Assembly (NCBI RefSeq): GCF_000382245.1 | Contig: NZ_KB907864.1 | Coordinates: forward strand, 169,698-233,697 | Source: Kushneria aurantia DSM 21353 | GTDB taxonomy: Bacteria; Pseudomonadota; Gammaproteobacteria; Pseudomonadales; Halomonadaceae | Length of the DNA stretch: 64,000 nucleotides | Direction of reading: 5' to 3' | Shown here: positions 34,451 to 43,320 of the stretch, one piece after another | Numbering within the stretch: position 1 is the first letter of the stretch | Layout of the letters: each line of letters starts with the position of its first letter | Position numbers and translations under genes: made by a program | Notes under the pieces: generated by a model | Told to the model about the DNA's origin: nothing | The model's database searches: none | What the model saw: the letters and a program-made list of their open reading frames with translations, nothing else

Positions 34451-35208
34451 GGGATCAGTAGCACCTTGATGGATTCGGCCGCGGTTGCCATGCGAAAGCC
34501 TTCCTCGAACTGCGCCAGCGGCAGCTCGTGGGTGACGATGCCATCGGTGGTCACCAGCCCGCGGGAGAGCAGGTCGATCGCTACCGGGAAGGTATGGGGC
34601 GACAGGTGGGCGCCGCGCACCTCGAGCTCCTTGCGGTCGCCGATGATCGACCAGTCGACGCTGGTCTCCTTGCCGAACACGCTGAACTCGACGAAGCGCC
34701 CCAGCTTGCGGATGATCTCCAGCCCCTGGCGCACGCCGCTGGGAGCGCCAGTCGCCTCGATATAGACATCGCAGCCGTAGCCGCCGGTCAGGCCCCGCAC
34801 TTCGGCGGCGATATCGTCGCGGGCGGGGTTGAGCACGACATCGGCGCCGAACTTTTGCGCCAGCTCGAGGCGCGCATCCAGCATGTCGATCACGATCAGC
34901 TTTTTGGGCGTTTTCAAATGCGCCACCTGCACCATGGCCAGGCCGATGGGGCCGGCGCCGGCGATCACGACCGTGTCGTCGAGCTGGATGTCGCCGCGGT
35001 TGACGGCGTGAATGCCGCATGCCAGCGGCTCGATAAAGGCCGACTGGGCCCGCGTCAGCGTCTCGGGAATGCGGTGCAGGCGAGCGCGTGCCGGCACCCG
35101 CATATACTCCGCCATGCCGCCCTCGGCGACCTCGCGTTGAAAGCCGAGGATGTTGTGCACCTCGCACATCGACGTAGCGGCCGAAGGGCGTGTGGTGAGA
35201 TGTTGCAT
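34447..35208 (-). pseudogene. Zinc-dependent alcohol dehydrogenase (MDR) lacking its N-terminal catalytic domain
   Basis: The reading frame begins about 15 residues before MCEVHNILGFQREVAEGGMAEYM, which in full-length erythritol/threitol-type dehydrogenases is near residue 110. The rest is well preserved: IEPLACGIHAVNRGDIQLDD, the Rossmann motif VIAGAGPIGLAMVQ, and YGCDVYIEATGAP. The missing part should hold the catalytic Cys, the GHE pair and the four structural cysteines; nothing in the 280 bases upstream encodes it in any frame. The truncated frame still has an ATG (35208) with GGGAGAA before it and overlaps the SDR gene. It is called a pseudogene because catalysis should be lost, but the frame is open (about 253 residues). 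Confidence 0.75.
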
Positions 35209-35293
35209 GACAGTTTCTCCCGGCATTGGTTATAGCCTTCGAATTCGCGTTGCCGTTATCGGCATGGCGCGAATGACAGCGTTCAGTGTCATA

Positions 35294-35309
35294 ATGTTAA
35301 CGTTGTCAT
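35294..35309. promoter_or_regulatory. LacI-type operator between the dehydrogenase remnant and xylulokinase genes
   Basis: ATGTTAACGTTGTCAT has two halves that match in inverted form at six of eight positions around a central AACGTT, as in LacI-family operators. It lies in the divergent promoter region (35209-35504). Confidence 0.45.
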
Positions 35310-35504
35310 TTATTTATTAAGTCGCCTCTGCGGTAGCCTTGCAATGCATCTTTCGACGATGCGACCAAGGTCGATAAAACTTCGCCGCGACAGTGTGCCA
35401 GGGTAGCGATTCGGCTGCGGCGCGATGATCGGCAAAAAGTGGGCGCGTGGATGACGTCATTCCCGGCTGATGGACAAAGCCGGAACAGGACAAAGGACAC
35501 GACA

Positions 35505-36992
35505 ATGTATATCGGTGTGGATTGCGGCACGCAGAGTACCAAGGTGGTAGTAGTCAATGGCGCTGACGGTTGCATCCTCGGTGAAGCCTCGCGCCCTCAT
35601 GCGTTGCATCAGGGCGACAACGGTCGGCGTGAGCAGAGCGTCGAGACCTGGACCGAGGCCTTTGGGCAGGCCCTGCATGAGGCTCTGTCGAATGCCGGGG
35701 TGGCCGGCAGCGAGGTGCGGGCGATAGGGATATCCGGTCAGCAGCACGGCATGGTGGCGCTGGACAGCGAAGGGCGCGCCCTGCATCCCGCCAAACTCTG
35801 GAACGATACCGAGACAGCCGCCTGGAACGCCCGGCTGATCGAGGATCTCGGCGGTGAGCAGGGCTGCCTCGACAAGCTCGGGCTGGTGCTGCAGACCGGT
35901 TACACCGCCTCGAAGATCGCTTGGCTGCGCGATACGCATCCCGACGCCTATCGGCGCATCGCAACCCTGCTGCTGCCGCATGACTATCTCAACTTCTGGC
36001 TGACCGGTGAGCGGGTCGCCGAAGCCGGCGATGCCTCGGGAACCGGTTATTTCGATACCCGCACACGCCAGTGGCGCCACGACGTTTTTGCCACCGTCGC
36101 GCCGGAGCTCGACGCCGAGTCGGTACTGCCGCGTTTGATCGGCTCCCGGGATGTGGTCGGTCGGGTGCGTCCCGAGCTGGCCCGCGAGCTGGGCCTGGGG
36201 CAGGATGTGCTGGTCTCCAGCGGCGGCGGCGATAATATGATGAGCGCTATCGGCACCGGTAATATCGAGCCCGGAATGCTGACCATCAGCCTGGGGACGT
36301 CCGGCACGATTGCCGTGCACTCACCGCAGCCGGTGGTGGCCGAAAACGCCATGGTGGCCAATTTCTGCGCCAGTCATGGCGGCTGGCTGCCGCTGATCTG
36401 CACCATGAACGTGACGTCTGCCACAACGACGATTCGCGAGCTGGTGGGCCTCGATATCGCCGGCTTCAATCAGGCCGTCGCCAGCGCCGAGCCGGGTGCC
36501 GGCGGGGTGACCCTGCTGGCGTTTTTCAGCGGTGAGCGGGTGCCGGCGCTGCCCCGGGCGCAGGCCAGTCTGCACGGTATGACCGGGCTGAACACCACCC
36601 CGGCGAATCTGTGTCGTGCTGCCGTGGAAAGCGCGACCTTCGGTTTACGCTACGGTCTTGAGCTGCTGGGCCCGCTGGCGAGCCGAGCCACGCAGATACG
36701 TCTGGTGGGTGGCGGGGCCAGGAGCGCCGTATGGCGTCAGATCGTGGCCGATGTCCTCGATGTCGACGTCGTTTGTCCGAAGGTAAGCGAAGCCGCGGCC
36801 TTTGGCGGGGCCCTTCAGGCGCGCTGGTGCGATCGGCGTGAAAGCGATGTCGCTCTTGAGGCGTTATGCAACGCATGGGTCGGGATCGACGCGGCGACGT
36901 TGCAGCGCCCGCAGTCCGAAGTCGTGACGCGCTATCATGACATTTACCAGCGCTATCTGGCGGTGCTCGAACAGCAGTATCCGAAGGCGTGA
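35505..36992 (+). CDS. xylB: Xylulokinase (FGGY family)
   Basis: The 495-residue kinase has the FGGY start MYIGVDCGTQSTKVVVVNG, the xylulokinase motif ISGQQHGMVALDSEGRALHPAKLWNDTET, VSSGGGDNMMSAIGTGN and the ATP-site LVGGGARSAVWRQIVADVLDVDVVCP. It phosphorylates D-xylulose to xylulose 5-phosphate. The ATG at 35505 has AAGGAC upstream; a 22-residue extension is unlikely. Next to an SDR and a dehydrogenase remnant, it suggests a path from a pentitol (xylitol or arabitol) into the pentose phosphate route. It is convergent with the ABC ATPase gene, one base apart. Confidence 0.9.
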   Translation: MYIGVDCGTQSTKVVVVNGADGCILGEASRPHALHQGDNGRREQSVETWTEAFGQALHEALSNAGVAGSEVRAIGISGQQHGMVALDSEGRALHPAKLWNDTETAAWNARLIEDLGGEQGCLDKLGLVLQTGYTASKIAWLRDTHPDAYRRIATLLLPHDYLNFWLTGERVAEAGDASGTGYFDTRTRQWRHDVFATVAPELDAESVLPRLIGSRDVVGRVRPELARELGLGQDVLVSSGGGDNMMSAIGTGNIEPGMLTISLGTSGTIAVHSPQPVVAENAMVANFCASHGGWLPLICTMNVTSATTTIRELVGLDIAGFNQAVASAEPGAGGVTLLAFFSGERVPALPRAQASLHGMTGLNTTPANLCRAAVESATFGLRYGLELLGPLASRATQIRLVGGGARSAVWRQIVADVLDVDVVCPKVSEAAAFGGALQARWCDRRESDVALEALCNAWVGIDAATLQRPQSEVVTRYHDIYQRYLAVLEQQYPKA

Positions 36993-36993
36993 T

Positions 36994-37749
36994 TCAGGGC
37001 GCCGCGGGGCCGTTGCCGGCCAGCACCTTGCGCAGAAAGCTGCGGGTGCGTTCGTCCTGCGGGTTGGTAAACAGGGTCTCGGGCGGCGCCTGTTCGACGA
37101 TGTGGCCGCCCTCCATGAACACCACCCGATCGGCCACCTCGCGGGCAAACTGCATCTCGTGGCTGACCACGATCATGGTCTGCTGCTCGGCGGCGAGCTG
37201 CTTCATCAGTGTCAGCACCTCATCGACCCACTCCGGGTCGAGCGCCGAGGTGGGCTCGTCGAACAGCATCACTTCGGCACCCGCCGCCATCGCTCGACCG
37301 ATGCCGATCCGCTGCTGCTGACCGCCGGAAAGCGAGGCAGGATAGGCGTCGGCCTTGTCCGCCAGGCCAATGCGTTCGAGGATCTCGCGAGCGCGGTCGT
37401 GGGCGTCGCTTTTGGACAGCCGGTCAACCACGATCATGCGCTCGGCGATGTTGTCGAGCGCCGTTTTGTGGGCAAACAGGGCGTAGTTCTGAAACACGAA
37501 GGCGGTGCGCCGGCGTAGCGCCAGAATGTCGTCGCGGCTGGCGTGCGTGGCGTCGACCTGCAGATCGCCTACCTGGATCCGTCCGGCATCGGGCGTTTCG
37601 AGGAAGTTGACGCAGCGCAGCAGCGTCGATTTGCCGGTACCCGAGGGGCCGATGACCACGATGATTTCGCCGCGCTCGAGGCTCAGGTCGATACCGTCGA
37701 GAACGGTATGATCGGCAAAGCGCTTGGTAATGCCTTCGAGTGCAATCAT
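36994..37749 (-). CDS. Amino-acid (cystine-type) ABC transporter ATP-binding protein
   Basis: The 251-residue ATPase has Walker [11 protein letters not shown]-loop [10 protein letters not shown], signature LSGGQQQR, Walker [15 protein letters not shown] and SHEMQFARE. It is the GlnQ/TcyN type. The ATG at 37749 overlaps the permease stop. It is the last gene of a three-gene operon (binding protein, permease, ATPase) with a single permease, so the permease should form a homodimer. Confidence 0.92.
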   Translation of the reverse strand: MIALEGITKRFADHTVLDGIDLSLERGEIIVVIGPSGTGKSTLLRCVNFLETPDAGRIQVGDLQVDATHASRDDILALRRRTAFVFQNYALFAHKTALDNIAERMIVVDRLSKSDAHDRAREILERIGLADKADAYPASLSGGQQQRIGIGRAMAAGAEVMLFDEPTSALDPEWVDEVLTLMKQLAAEQQTMIVVSHEMQFAREVADRVVFMEGGHIVEQAPPETLFTNPQDERTRSFLRKVLAGNGPAAP

Positions 37750-38420
37750 CGCTGATAGGCCCGGTTGAGTCGTTTTTCCAGCCACTTCTGCAACTGCGAC
37801 AGCAACTCCACCACGATCCAGTAGATGATCGCTGCGACCAGGAAGGCTTCGAAGTAGAGAAAGCTGCTGGCTGCCTCCTTCTGGGTCGCCCCCATCAGCT
37901 CGGTGACGCCCAGGGTAAAGGCGAGCGAGGTGGCCTTGATCATGTCGATGAAGTAGTTCATCAGCGTCGGCGTTGCGACCCGAGTGGCCTGCGGCAGGAT
38001 GATGCGGCGCATCATCTGGGCGTGGGTCATGCCGATGGAGAGTGCCGCCTCGCTCTGGCTACGGTCGATGCCCACGATAGCGGCGCGGATCGACTCTGCC
38101 ATATAGGCCGAAAAATGCAGCGTCAGCCCCATGATGGTGGCGGTGACGCCATTGATCGACACCAGAAAGCTCAGAAACTGCGGCAGGCCGTAGTAGAACA
38201 GGAACAGCTGCACCAGCAGCGGCGTACCGCGGAAAAAGGAGATAAAAAGCCGCGCCAGCGGATCGAGAATTACCACCCGTGAGACGCGAATTACCGCCAG
38301 CAGCGAAGCGAGTACCAGCGCCAGTACCATGCCGAGGCTCGCCATGCCCAGTGTCAGCGGCAGGTAGCTGAGCAGAATTGGCGTCAGCGACAGCATGTAG
38401 TCGACATTGAGCGCGTGCAT
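37746..38420 (-). CDS. Amino-acid (cystine-type) ABC transporter permease
   Basis: The 224-residue membrane protein carries [22 protein letters not shown] and the ATPase-contact motif [25 protein letters not shown]. Five helices are seen. Its order after the binding protein and before the ATPase matches TcyJLN-type cystine systems. It starts 66 bases after the binding-protein stop, with a stem-loop in the gap. Confidence 0.9.
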   Translation of the reverse strand: MHALNVDYMLSLTPILLSYLPLTLGMASLGMVLALVLASLLAVIRVSRVVILDPLARLFISFFRGTPLLVQLFLFYYGLPQFLSFLVSINGVTATIMGLTLHFSAYMAESIRAAIVGIDRSQSEAALSIGMTHAQMMRRIILPQATRVATPTLMNYFIDMIKATSLAFTLGVTELMGATQKEAASSFLYFEAFLVAAIIYWIVVELLSQLQKWLEKRLNRAYQR

Positions 38421-38449
38421 GGTGTGAAAACCCTGGCCCGAGGAAGGCT

Positions 38450-38471
38450 CGCCCCGATAGATACCGGGGCG
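38450..38471 (-). promoter_or_regulatory. Intercistronic stem-loop after the cystine-type binding protein
   Basis: CGCCCCG (38450-38456) and CGGGGCG (38465-38471) form a 7-bp stem with an 8-base loop and no T-run. Like the one at 9874-9900, it follows a binding-protein gene and may balance binding-protein and permease levels. Confidence 0.55.
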
Positions 38472-38486
38472 GGTGAGGCGCTGCGA

Positions 38487-39284
38487 TTAGCCGGCGCTGC
38501 TGTCGTTCTGCGGCGGCTGGGTAATATCGGTACCGAACCACTGCTGCGAAATCTCACTCAGCGTGCCGTTGTCCCGCAGCGTATCGAGCGCTTCGTTGAC
38601 CCGGTCACGCAGGGCGCGGCCCGCGTCGTCATCACGAAACGGATAGGCATTCTCGATCCGTGAAAAGGGCTGGCCGGCCAGCGCCAACGGCAGCGGCTTG
38701 TCCTTGATGACCTGGCTGGCGCTGACCCGATCCATCACGAAGGCATCGGCGCGGCCCAGTGCGACGTCCTGTTCGATGTTGGATTCGTAGGTGCGAATGT
38801 CGATCTGGTCGGCATAGGGGAGTTCGCGCAGCAGCGATTCGTAATTGGAGCCGAGGTTGACGGCCACTGTTTTGCCCTTGAGATCCTCGACGCCGTGGAT
38901 GGCGTCGTTGCCCTTGCGTACCACGACCTGGGCGCCATCGTAGACATAGGGTTCGGAGAAAGCGTATTTCTGCTGCCGTTCCGGGGTGATGGTGATCTGG
39001 TTGGCGATGGTGTCGATACGGCCGGAGTCGAGCATGCCGGCCAGTCCGGAGAAGCTGGCGGTCACGAACTCGACGTCGTCCCCGAGCTGCTCGCCGATGG
39101 CGTTCATCACATCGATCTCGAAACCCTGCAGCTGGTCGTGGTCGACGAAGGTAAAGGGGTAGTAGTTACCCGACATGCCGACACGAATCGTCTCTGCCTG
39201 AGCGGCGAGGGCGGTCATGGTCAGGGCCAGTCCCAGGCTGGCGAGACCGAGCATGCGGGCGATCAAACGGCTTGTTTTCATCAT
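38487..39284 (-). CDS. Amino-acid (cystine-type) ABC transporter substrate-binding protein
   Basis: The 265-residue protein has a signal peptide (cut after LAAQA) and an SBP family 3 domain: IRVGMSGNYYPFTFVDHDQLQGFEIDVMNAIGEQLG, then FSGLAGMLDSGRIDTIANQITITPERQQKYAFSEPYVYDG. This pattern is close to TcyJ/FliY-type cystine binders, but other polar amino acids remain possible. Tandem ATGs occur at 39284 and 39281; AAGGAG sits 3 or 6 bases ahead, so the second may be the true start. Confidence 0.9.
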   Translation of the reverse strand: MMKTSRLIARMLGLASLGLALTMTALAAQAETIRVGMSGNYYPFTFVDHDQLQGFEIDVMNAIGEQLGDDVEFVTASFSGLAGMLDSGRIDTIANQITITPERQQKYAFSEPYVYDGAQVVVRKGNDAIHGVEDLKGKTVAVNLGSNYESLLRELPYADQIDIRTYESNIEQDVALGRADAFVMDRVSASQVIKDKPLPLALAGQPFSRIENAYPFRDDDAGRALRDRVNEALDTLRDNGTLSEISQQWFGTDITQPPQNDSSAG

Positions 39285-39442
39285 TTTCTCCTTGAGACGA
39301 GCGCACGTGCCGGCGCCGTGATGGTCGTCATCATAGCGCGACCTGTCATTATGGAATAAGAAAAATATTTTATATGCAAAATAGAGGGCGCATGTCGACA
39401 GGGTTCGTCGGCGTACCCCCTGGTGCCCGGGGGAGACGGGCG

Positions 39443-39973
39443 TCAGAAGTTTGCGGAGCCGGGATCGGCTTCGTTGTCGAGCTGGTTGGAGAGTACCGTC
39501 TCGATGAAATTCGCCACCAGATCCTGCACCTTCTCCTGATCGAGGCTCGAGCAGGCCATCCAGGTTTCGCCCTGCTCTTCGTGACGGTGGTGGCGCATGA
39601 AGCTGCGGTCGATACGCAGGCCGTCGTGATCGGGGTCGTGGCTCAGACGCAGGTGGTTGTAGTTGGTGAAGCCCTTTTTCATCGAGACGTGCTGTACCGG
39701 CAGCAGATGAAACTCCACCGCCTCGATCTGGCGTAACCCCTGCTCGTCCTGGCAGTTGACGTGAATCTCGCTGGCGTAGTGGTTGCTGGATGCGATATCG
39801 CGCGCCCACTCCATCGCCGGGATCAGCACCCGCTGGGCGATCTCGTCGAAGTGCAGCGGCTCCTCCGGCTCGCGTTCAATACCCTCTTCCGCTGCGGCGG
39901 GAGAGGGCGGCGGCGAGAGGTTACGGCCGTTTTGCTGCTCGTGTTTTTTGAATACCCGGTTCAGGTCTTTCAT
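39443..39973 (-). CDS. Conserved hypothetical protein
   Basis: I do not recognise this 176-residue soluble protein. It has a charged, proline-rich start (about residues 1-40, with SPPPSPAAAEEG), then a region rich in His and Asp (YNHLRLSHDPDHDGLRIDRSFMRHHRHEEQGE). There is no signal peptide or membrane helix. An AGAGGA site precedes the ATG. It is a single gene; a weak GC hairpin around 39416-39433 follows the stop. Histidine clusters could bind metal, but nothing in the context supports this. Confidence 0.6.
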   Translation of the reverse strand: MKDLNRVFKKHEQQNGRNLSPPPSPAAAEEGIEREPEEPLHFDEIAQRVLIPAMEWARDIASSNHYASEIHVNCQDEQGLRQIEAVEFHLLPVQHVSMKKGFTNYNHLRLSHDPDHDGLRIDRSFMRHHRHEEQGETWMACSSLDQEKVQDLVANFIETVLSNQLDNEADPGSANF

Positions 39974-40463
39974 GTTCCTCTGCCTTTACAGCTTGCCGGA
40001 CAACCAGGAGTTCCCCGGAAAGCTCGGGAATGAGCGTAATTATGACCAAGCGCATGAGCAGGACGTGAGTGGCCGCAATCGATCACACCAATGGGGACTG
40101 GATCGGCAGGTGGTCACTCGCAAGGCGTAAGGATGCTGGTTGAAGCTATCAAAAGGTTATCCCCCAAAACACCCTTTTTCCTTAATCTCTGTTAATTAAA
40201 AAAGCGAGTCAAGTGCGGTATCGGTCGGATAAGGCGCTGACGCGACATCATCCGTTGAAGTGAGCCGACCCTGGGTAGGTGGAAGCCGTGCAGGAGATGG
40301 TGGCTCTGGCGACATCTTCAACCGTTCAAGATTGAAAAAGGTAAACCGGTGACCAATGGCGGCGGCACTGAGGTCCTGGCCAGGGCGACAGTGCAGAGTG
40401 CTAAACTGCGCACCTCTTTGGTGCGGCGCTCTGCCGTCTCACGACCTGCTCTGGAGACTGCTC
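39974..40463. other. Intergenic region without a recognised gene
   Basis: These 490 bases separate the hypothetical gene from the CynX-type gene. The middle (about 40150-40205) is AT-rich (CTGTTAATTAAAAAAGC) and probably holds a promoter for one or both neighbours. I see no convincing reading frame, RNA gene or repeat. Confidence 0.5.
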
Positions 40464-41666
40464 ATGCCTTCCGCGACGACGAAAAACGAGCGCGAGCGCT
40501 GCGCGGCGCTGCTGTGGTTGGCCGCCTTCGCGCTGGCGGCGATTAACCTGCGTGCACCGATCGTGGTGATCGGCCCGGTGCTCGATCCCATCATGGCCGG
40601 GCTTGCCATCAGCGCCGGCGCTGCCAGCCTGCTGACGACCGGTATGCTGCTGTGCTTCGGGCTCTTTTCGCCGCTGGCGCCGGGGCTGGCGGCCCGGCTG
40701 GGGCTTGATCGAGCGATTGCCGCGGCGCTGACGGCGGTGGCGCTGGGCGCGCTGCTGCGCGGCATCGAGAACTTTCCGATAATGCTGGCCGGCACGCTGC
40801 TGACAGGGCTGGGTATCGCCTGCGGTAACGTCTTCATGCCGAGTCTGGTCAAACGCGACCGCAGTGAGAAGCTGGGGCAGACCATGGGGCTCTACACCGT
40901 CATCATGGGAATCGGCGCGACCCTGGCCGCCGCCAGCGCGGTGCCGCTGATGCGCATTGGCGAGAGCTGGACGCTGCCGGTGCGGCTGTGGGCGGGGTTG
41001 GCGCTGGTAACGGCGCTGAGCTGGTGGTGGCTGGCGCGCCGTGCCCCCGCCGAGGGCAGCACGGGGCCGCGAGGTCGTATCACGGCCCTGTTGGGCAGTT
41101 CGGTGGCCTGGTCGCTGACCCTCTTCATGGGGCTGCAGTCGCTGGGCTTCTACACCCTGCAGACCTGGCTGCCGGCAGTGGCCACCGCCGCAGGTGTCAG
41201 CCAGGCCGGCGCCGGAACCATGCTGTCGCTGATCAACCTGACCTCCATTCCGGCCAGCTATGTGATCGCCCGCAGTGCAGCGCGCAGTCATCACCCGGGG
41301 CGTCTGGTGCTGGGGCTGTGTGCGTTGATCGCCATGGCGCTGGTGGGGCTCATGGTGGCGCCGACGCCGCTGTCGCTGCTGTGGGCGGTGATGCTGGGGG
41401 CCGGGCAGGGTGGCAGCTTCAGCTTCGCGCTGACCATGATCGTGCTGCGCACCCGGCGTGCGCAGCACGCCGCCATGCTCTCCGGCATGTCGCAGAGCCT
41501 TGGCTACCTGATGGCGGCCGGCGGGCCGCTGCTGTTCGGCGCTCTGCACGGTGTCAGTGGCAGCTGGCAGCCCTCGCTGATGCTGCTGTTGGGGCTGCTG
41601 GCGGTACAGATGAGCGCCGGCCTTTTGATCGCACGGCCCCGCATGGTGGCACTGCGCGAGGCGTGA
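40464..41666 (+). CDS. MFS transporter, CynX/NimT (cyanate transporter) family
   Basis: The 400-residue protein has 12 helices. It opens with LAAINLRAPIVVIGPVLDPI, the start typical of CynX/NimT/YycB proteins, and has FMGLQSLGFYTLQTWLPAVA at helix 7. Family members handle cyanate or 2-nitroimidazole; the natural substrate is open. GGAG at 40453-40456 lies seven bases before the ATG. No cyanase gene is adjacent. Confidence 0.82.
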   Translation: MPSATTKNERERCAALLWLAAFALAAINLRAPIVVIGPVLDPIMAGLAISAGAASLLTTGMLLCFGLFSPLAPGLAARLGLDRAIAAALTAVALGALLRGIENFPIMLAGTLLTGLGIACGNVFMPSLVKRDRSEKLGQTMGLYTVIMGIGATLAAASAVPLMRIGESWTLPVRLWAGLALVTALSWWWLARRAPAEGSTGPRGRITALLGSSVAWSLTLFMGLQSLGFYTLQTWLPAVATAAGVSQAGAGTMLSLINLTSIPASYVIARSAARSHHPGRLVLGLCALIAMALVGLMVAPTPLSLLWAVMLGAGQGGSFSFALTMIVLRTRRAQHAAMLSGMSQSLGYLMAAGGPLLFGALHGVSGSWQPSLMLLLGLLAVQMSAGLLIARPRMVALREA

Positions 41667-41777
41667 CCAATCGCCGGTGTCGTCGCGGCCTCGCGCGGCG
41701 TCGCTGCGAGAACAGCCGCCGTAGCTGCGTCTCTTACCATCGTGACGGAAAATGCCAACAATCCCGTGGAACCCGTC

Positions 41778-41849
41778 ATGGTCTATACCGCCGCCATTCT
41801 CATCAGCCTCGTCGGCTACTTTATTCTCGGCAATCTGGCCGGTCGCTGA
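41778..41849 (+). CDS. Possible 23-residue single-helix membrane peptide
   Basis: An ATG at 41778 opens a frame to TGA at 41847-41849 whose product is a single hydrophobic helix (MVYTAAILISLVGYFILGN...). GTGGAA precedes it. Size and context make this a weak call; it could be chance. Confidence 0.3.
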   Translation: MVYTAAILISLVGYFILGNLAGR

Positions 41850-42014
41850 TGGTGCAGGCGCCGTGGGGTTTCGCCTGGTGCGTGAAAAAGGGAATACGGC
41901 ACCGAGCGGACAGTTCGCCGAGTCCTGAAGCAGGGCCGCCGTAGCCGGTGCGGTACCGGCTACGGCGCAGGGCTGTGCAGGTCGGGCGTCGATAGCGTAA
42001 GATACTGCCCGCTG

Positions 42015-42090
42015 GCCGGCATAGCTCAGTTGGCAGAGCAACGCATTCGTAATGCGTAGGTCGGTGGTTCGAGTCCACTTGCCGGCACCA
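42015..42090 (+). tRNA. tRNA-Thr (CGT)
   Basis: The acceptor strand GCCGGCA (42015-42021) pairs with TGCCGGC (42080-42086). The anticodon stem ACGCA/TGCGT encloses loop TTCGTAA, giving anticodon CGT for the threonine codon ACG. A D-arm (AGCTCAGTTGG) and T-loop (GGTTCGAGTCC) are present and CCA is encoded. The 3' end is followed by a small accessory segment, as often seen where elements integrate at tRNA genes. Confidence 0.97.
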
Positions 42091-42137
42091 GCCTTTCCCT
42101 CCTGAATCAATCGCTTACGTTTCTCTGTAGATGTTTG

Positions 42138-42165
42138 ATTCCCATTCCGATGGTGCAGTGTCAAC
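42138..42165. repeat. 28-bp direct repeat, left copy
   Basis: The 28 bases from 42138 to 42165 (beginning ATTCCCATTCCGATGG and ending GTGTCAAC) are repeated exactly at 42966-42993. The two copies bracket the toxin-antitoxin genes, and this copy lies 47 bases after tRNA-Thr. Confidence 0.85.
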
Positions 42166-42222
42166 CGAGTGTCAACGCCTGTAGCGGATTGAGCCTTGCT
42201 GCCTTCTTCACGCAGGAGAGTG

Positions 42223-42555
42223 TTAATCCTCGCTCAGCTGCTCAAGGCTGATGCCGAATGCAAGCGCAATCTTTTTGAGAGTATCACGACGAGGCGCCTC
42301 CGACTTCTCCTGCTGGGCATAGGCAGACTGACTGATACCGATGCGCTCGGCCACTTCTGCCTGGGTGAGCTTCAGGTATTTACGCCAGGCGGCCACCAGA
42401 GTAAGCCCATCGTTGACGATCATGCCCACGACTTCGTTGGGAATGAAACCGGACTCCGGCTGACCGGCCATGTAATCGGCGTAGGGAATGACAACAAAAG
42501 CAGGCGCGCCGTCTGGACCGCTGATGATCTGAAGGTTTTCAGTAGGTACGTTCAT
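42223..42555 (-). CDS. Antitoxin with XRE-type helix-turn-helix domain (HigA-like)
   Basis: The 110-residue protein has an N-terminal segment (LQIISGPDGAPAFVVIPYADYM) like that of type II antitoxins and a C-terminal XRE helix-turn-helix (LTQAEVAERIGISQSAYAQQEKSEAPRRDTLKKIALAFGI, about residues 63-102). It would bind and neutralise the toxin made from the overlapping upstream gene and repress their shared promoter. The toxin-first order is that of HigBA systems. Confidence 0.85.
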   Translation of the reverse strand: MNVPTENLQIISGPDGAPAFVVIPYADYMAGQPESGFIPNEVVGMIVNDGLTLVAAWRKYLKLTQAEVAERIGISQSAYAQQEKSEAPRRDTLKKIALAFGISLEQLSED

Positions 42556-42793
42556 CGCGCTTTCTCACTTCCTGAATCTGAATAATCTGGATGCTGCCAT
42601 GCCAATCAAACAGCACTCGGTAGCTGCCGACCCGCAGCCTATAGCCATAACGGTGACGCTTGAGCGCCTTGACGTTGTGGACATCCGGCATGTCAGCCAG
42701 TTGCTGAACAGCGGCATAGAGGGCCTGCTGTCTCTGAGGCGGTAGCTTCCTGAGCTGCTTGAGAGATCGCGGAGTCCAATCGATCCGGTTCAT
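42539..42793 (-). CDS. RelE/ParE-superfamily toxin
   Basis: The 84-residue protein has the RelE/ParE fold pattern: IDWTPRSLKQLRKLPPQRQQALYAAVQQLADMP, VKALKRHRYGYRLRVGSYRVLFDW, and the C-terminal IIQIQEVRKRDERTY with a final Tyr. Members either cut mRNA at the ribosome (RelE/HigB) or block gyrase (ParE); the RVGSYRVLF...V.KR pattern favours the RelE side. It overlaps the antitoxin gene by 17 bases. Confidence 0.87.
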   Translation of the reverse strand: MNRIDWTPRSLKQLRKLPPQRQQALYAAVQQLADMPDVHNVKALKRHRYGYRLRVGSYRVLFDWHGSIQIIQIQEVRKRDERTY

Positions 42794-42808
42794 TTTGGCC
42801 CACCAGGC

Positions 42809-42828
42809 CTTATTATAAGAATAATAAG
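42809..42828. promoter_or_regulatory. Palindromic operator upstream of the toxin-antitoxin operon
   Basis: CTTATTAT (42809-42816) and ATAATAAG (42821-42828) form a perfect 8-bp inverted repeat with a 4-base spacer, 16 bases before the toxin start. Autoregulation by the antitoxin or toxin-antitoxin complex is likely. Confidence 0.65.
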
Positions 42829-43320
42829 ATATTAAAGAAGCATTGGAAAGCGTCGTATCAAAATGAAAACCGTCGACCAGGCGTCAACACCAATAGCGGG
42901 CAAAGGCGAGCATTGAGTGCATAGCATCTTGGCATATGGCTGATATGGCGGGTAAAGACGTTTTTATTCCCATTCCGATGGTGCAGTGTCAACGTCTGCG
43001 TCGGCGGTTGGGGCTGCAACATCGTCGAACCAGGCCGTACAGCCCTCACTCCATTGGTGCCATGTCTCCTGCTAACTCACACCGGGTACAGGCCACATCG
43101 CTGCGGTCGCCAGGGGATGGAATAGATGCGGACCTGTTCGGCAACGCAGGAGGCCGCTTCTCGCCCGGCGGCTCGCGGCTGATGTGCCAGAGTGTACCGG
43201 TGGCGATCAGTTCGCGCCTGCCGGAGGCATGAGCCAAACGGCTGTGCCCGCCATGAACCCAATGCGCTGGCGGCCGTTCGTTGGACGGCAAATAAGCGTT
43301 TGACAGTTTAATTTTGAAGA
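42829..43320. other. Accessory intergenic segment without a recognised gene
   Basis: About 490 bases between the toxin-antitoxin operator and the hydroxyproline operator. Apart from the right copy of the 28-bp repeat I see no convincing gene. Two overlapping frames on opposite strands (42936-43232 and 43046-43342) have no recognisable content. The segment may be a decayed remnant of an integrated element. Confidence 0.45.
42966..42993. repeat. 28-bp direct repeat, right copy
   Basis: Exact copy of 42138-42165 in the same orientation, 828 bases away. The pair may mark the ends of an inserted or duplicated toxin-antitoxin segment. Confidence 0.85.

Noticed and set aside
40039..40065. Very short frame starting ATGACCAAGCGC in the 40-kb gap
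   Set aside because: Only eight codons, no binding site and no recognisable content.
42138..42993. 28-bp repeats as attL/attR of a complete prophage
   Set aside because: There is no integrase or phage gene between them and the tRNA 3' end is not part of the repeat; only a remnant or a duplicated unit can be proposed.
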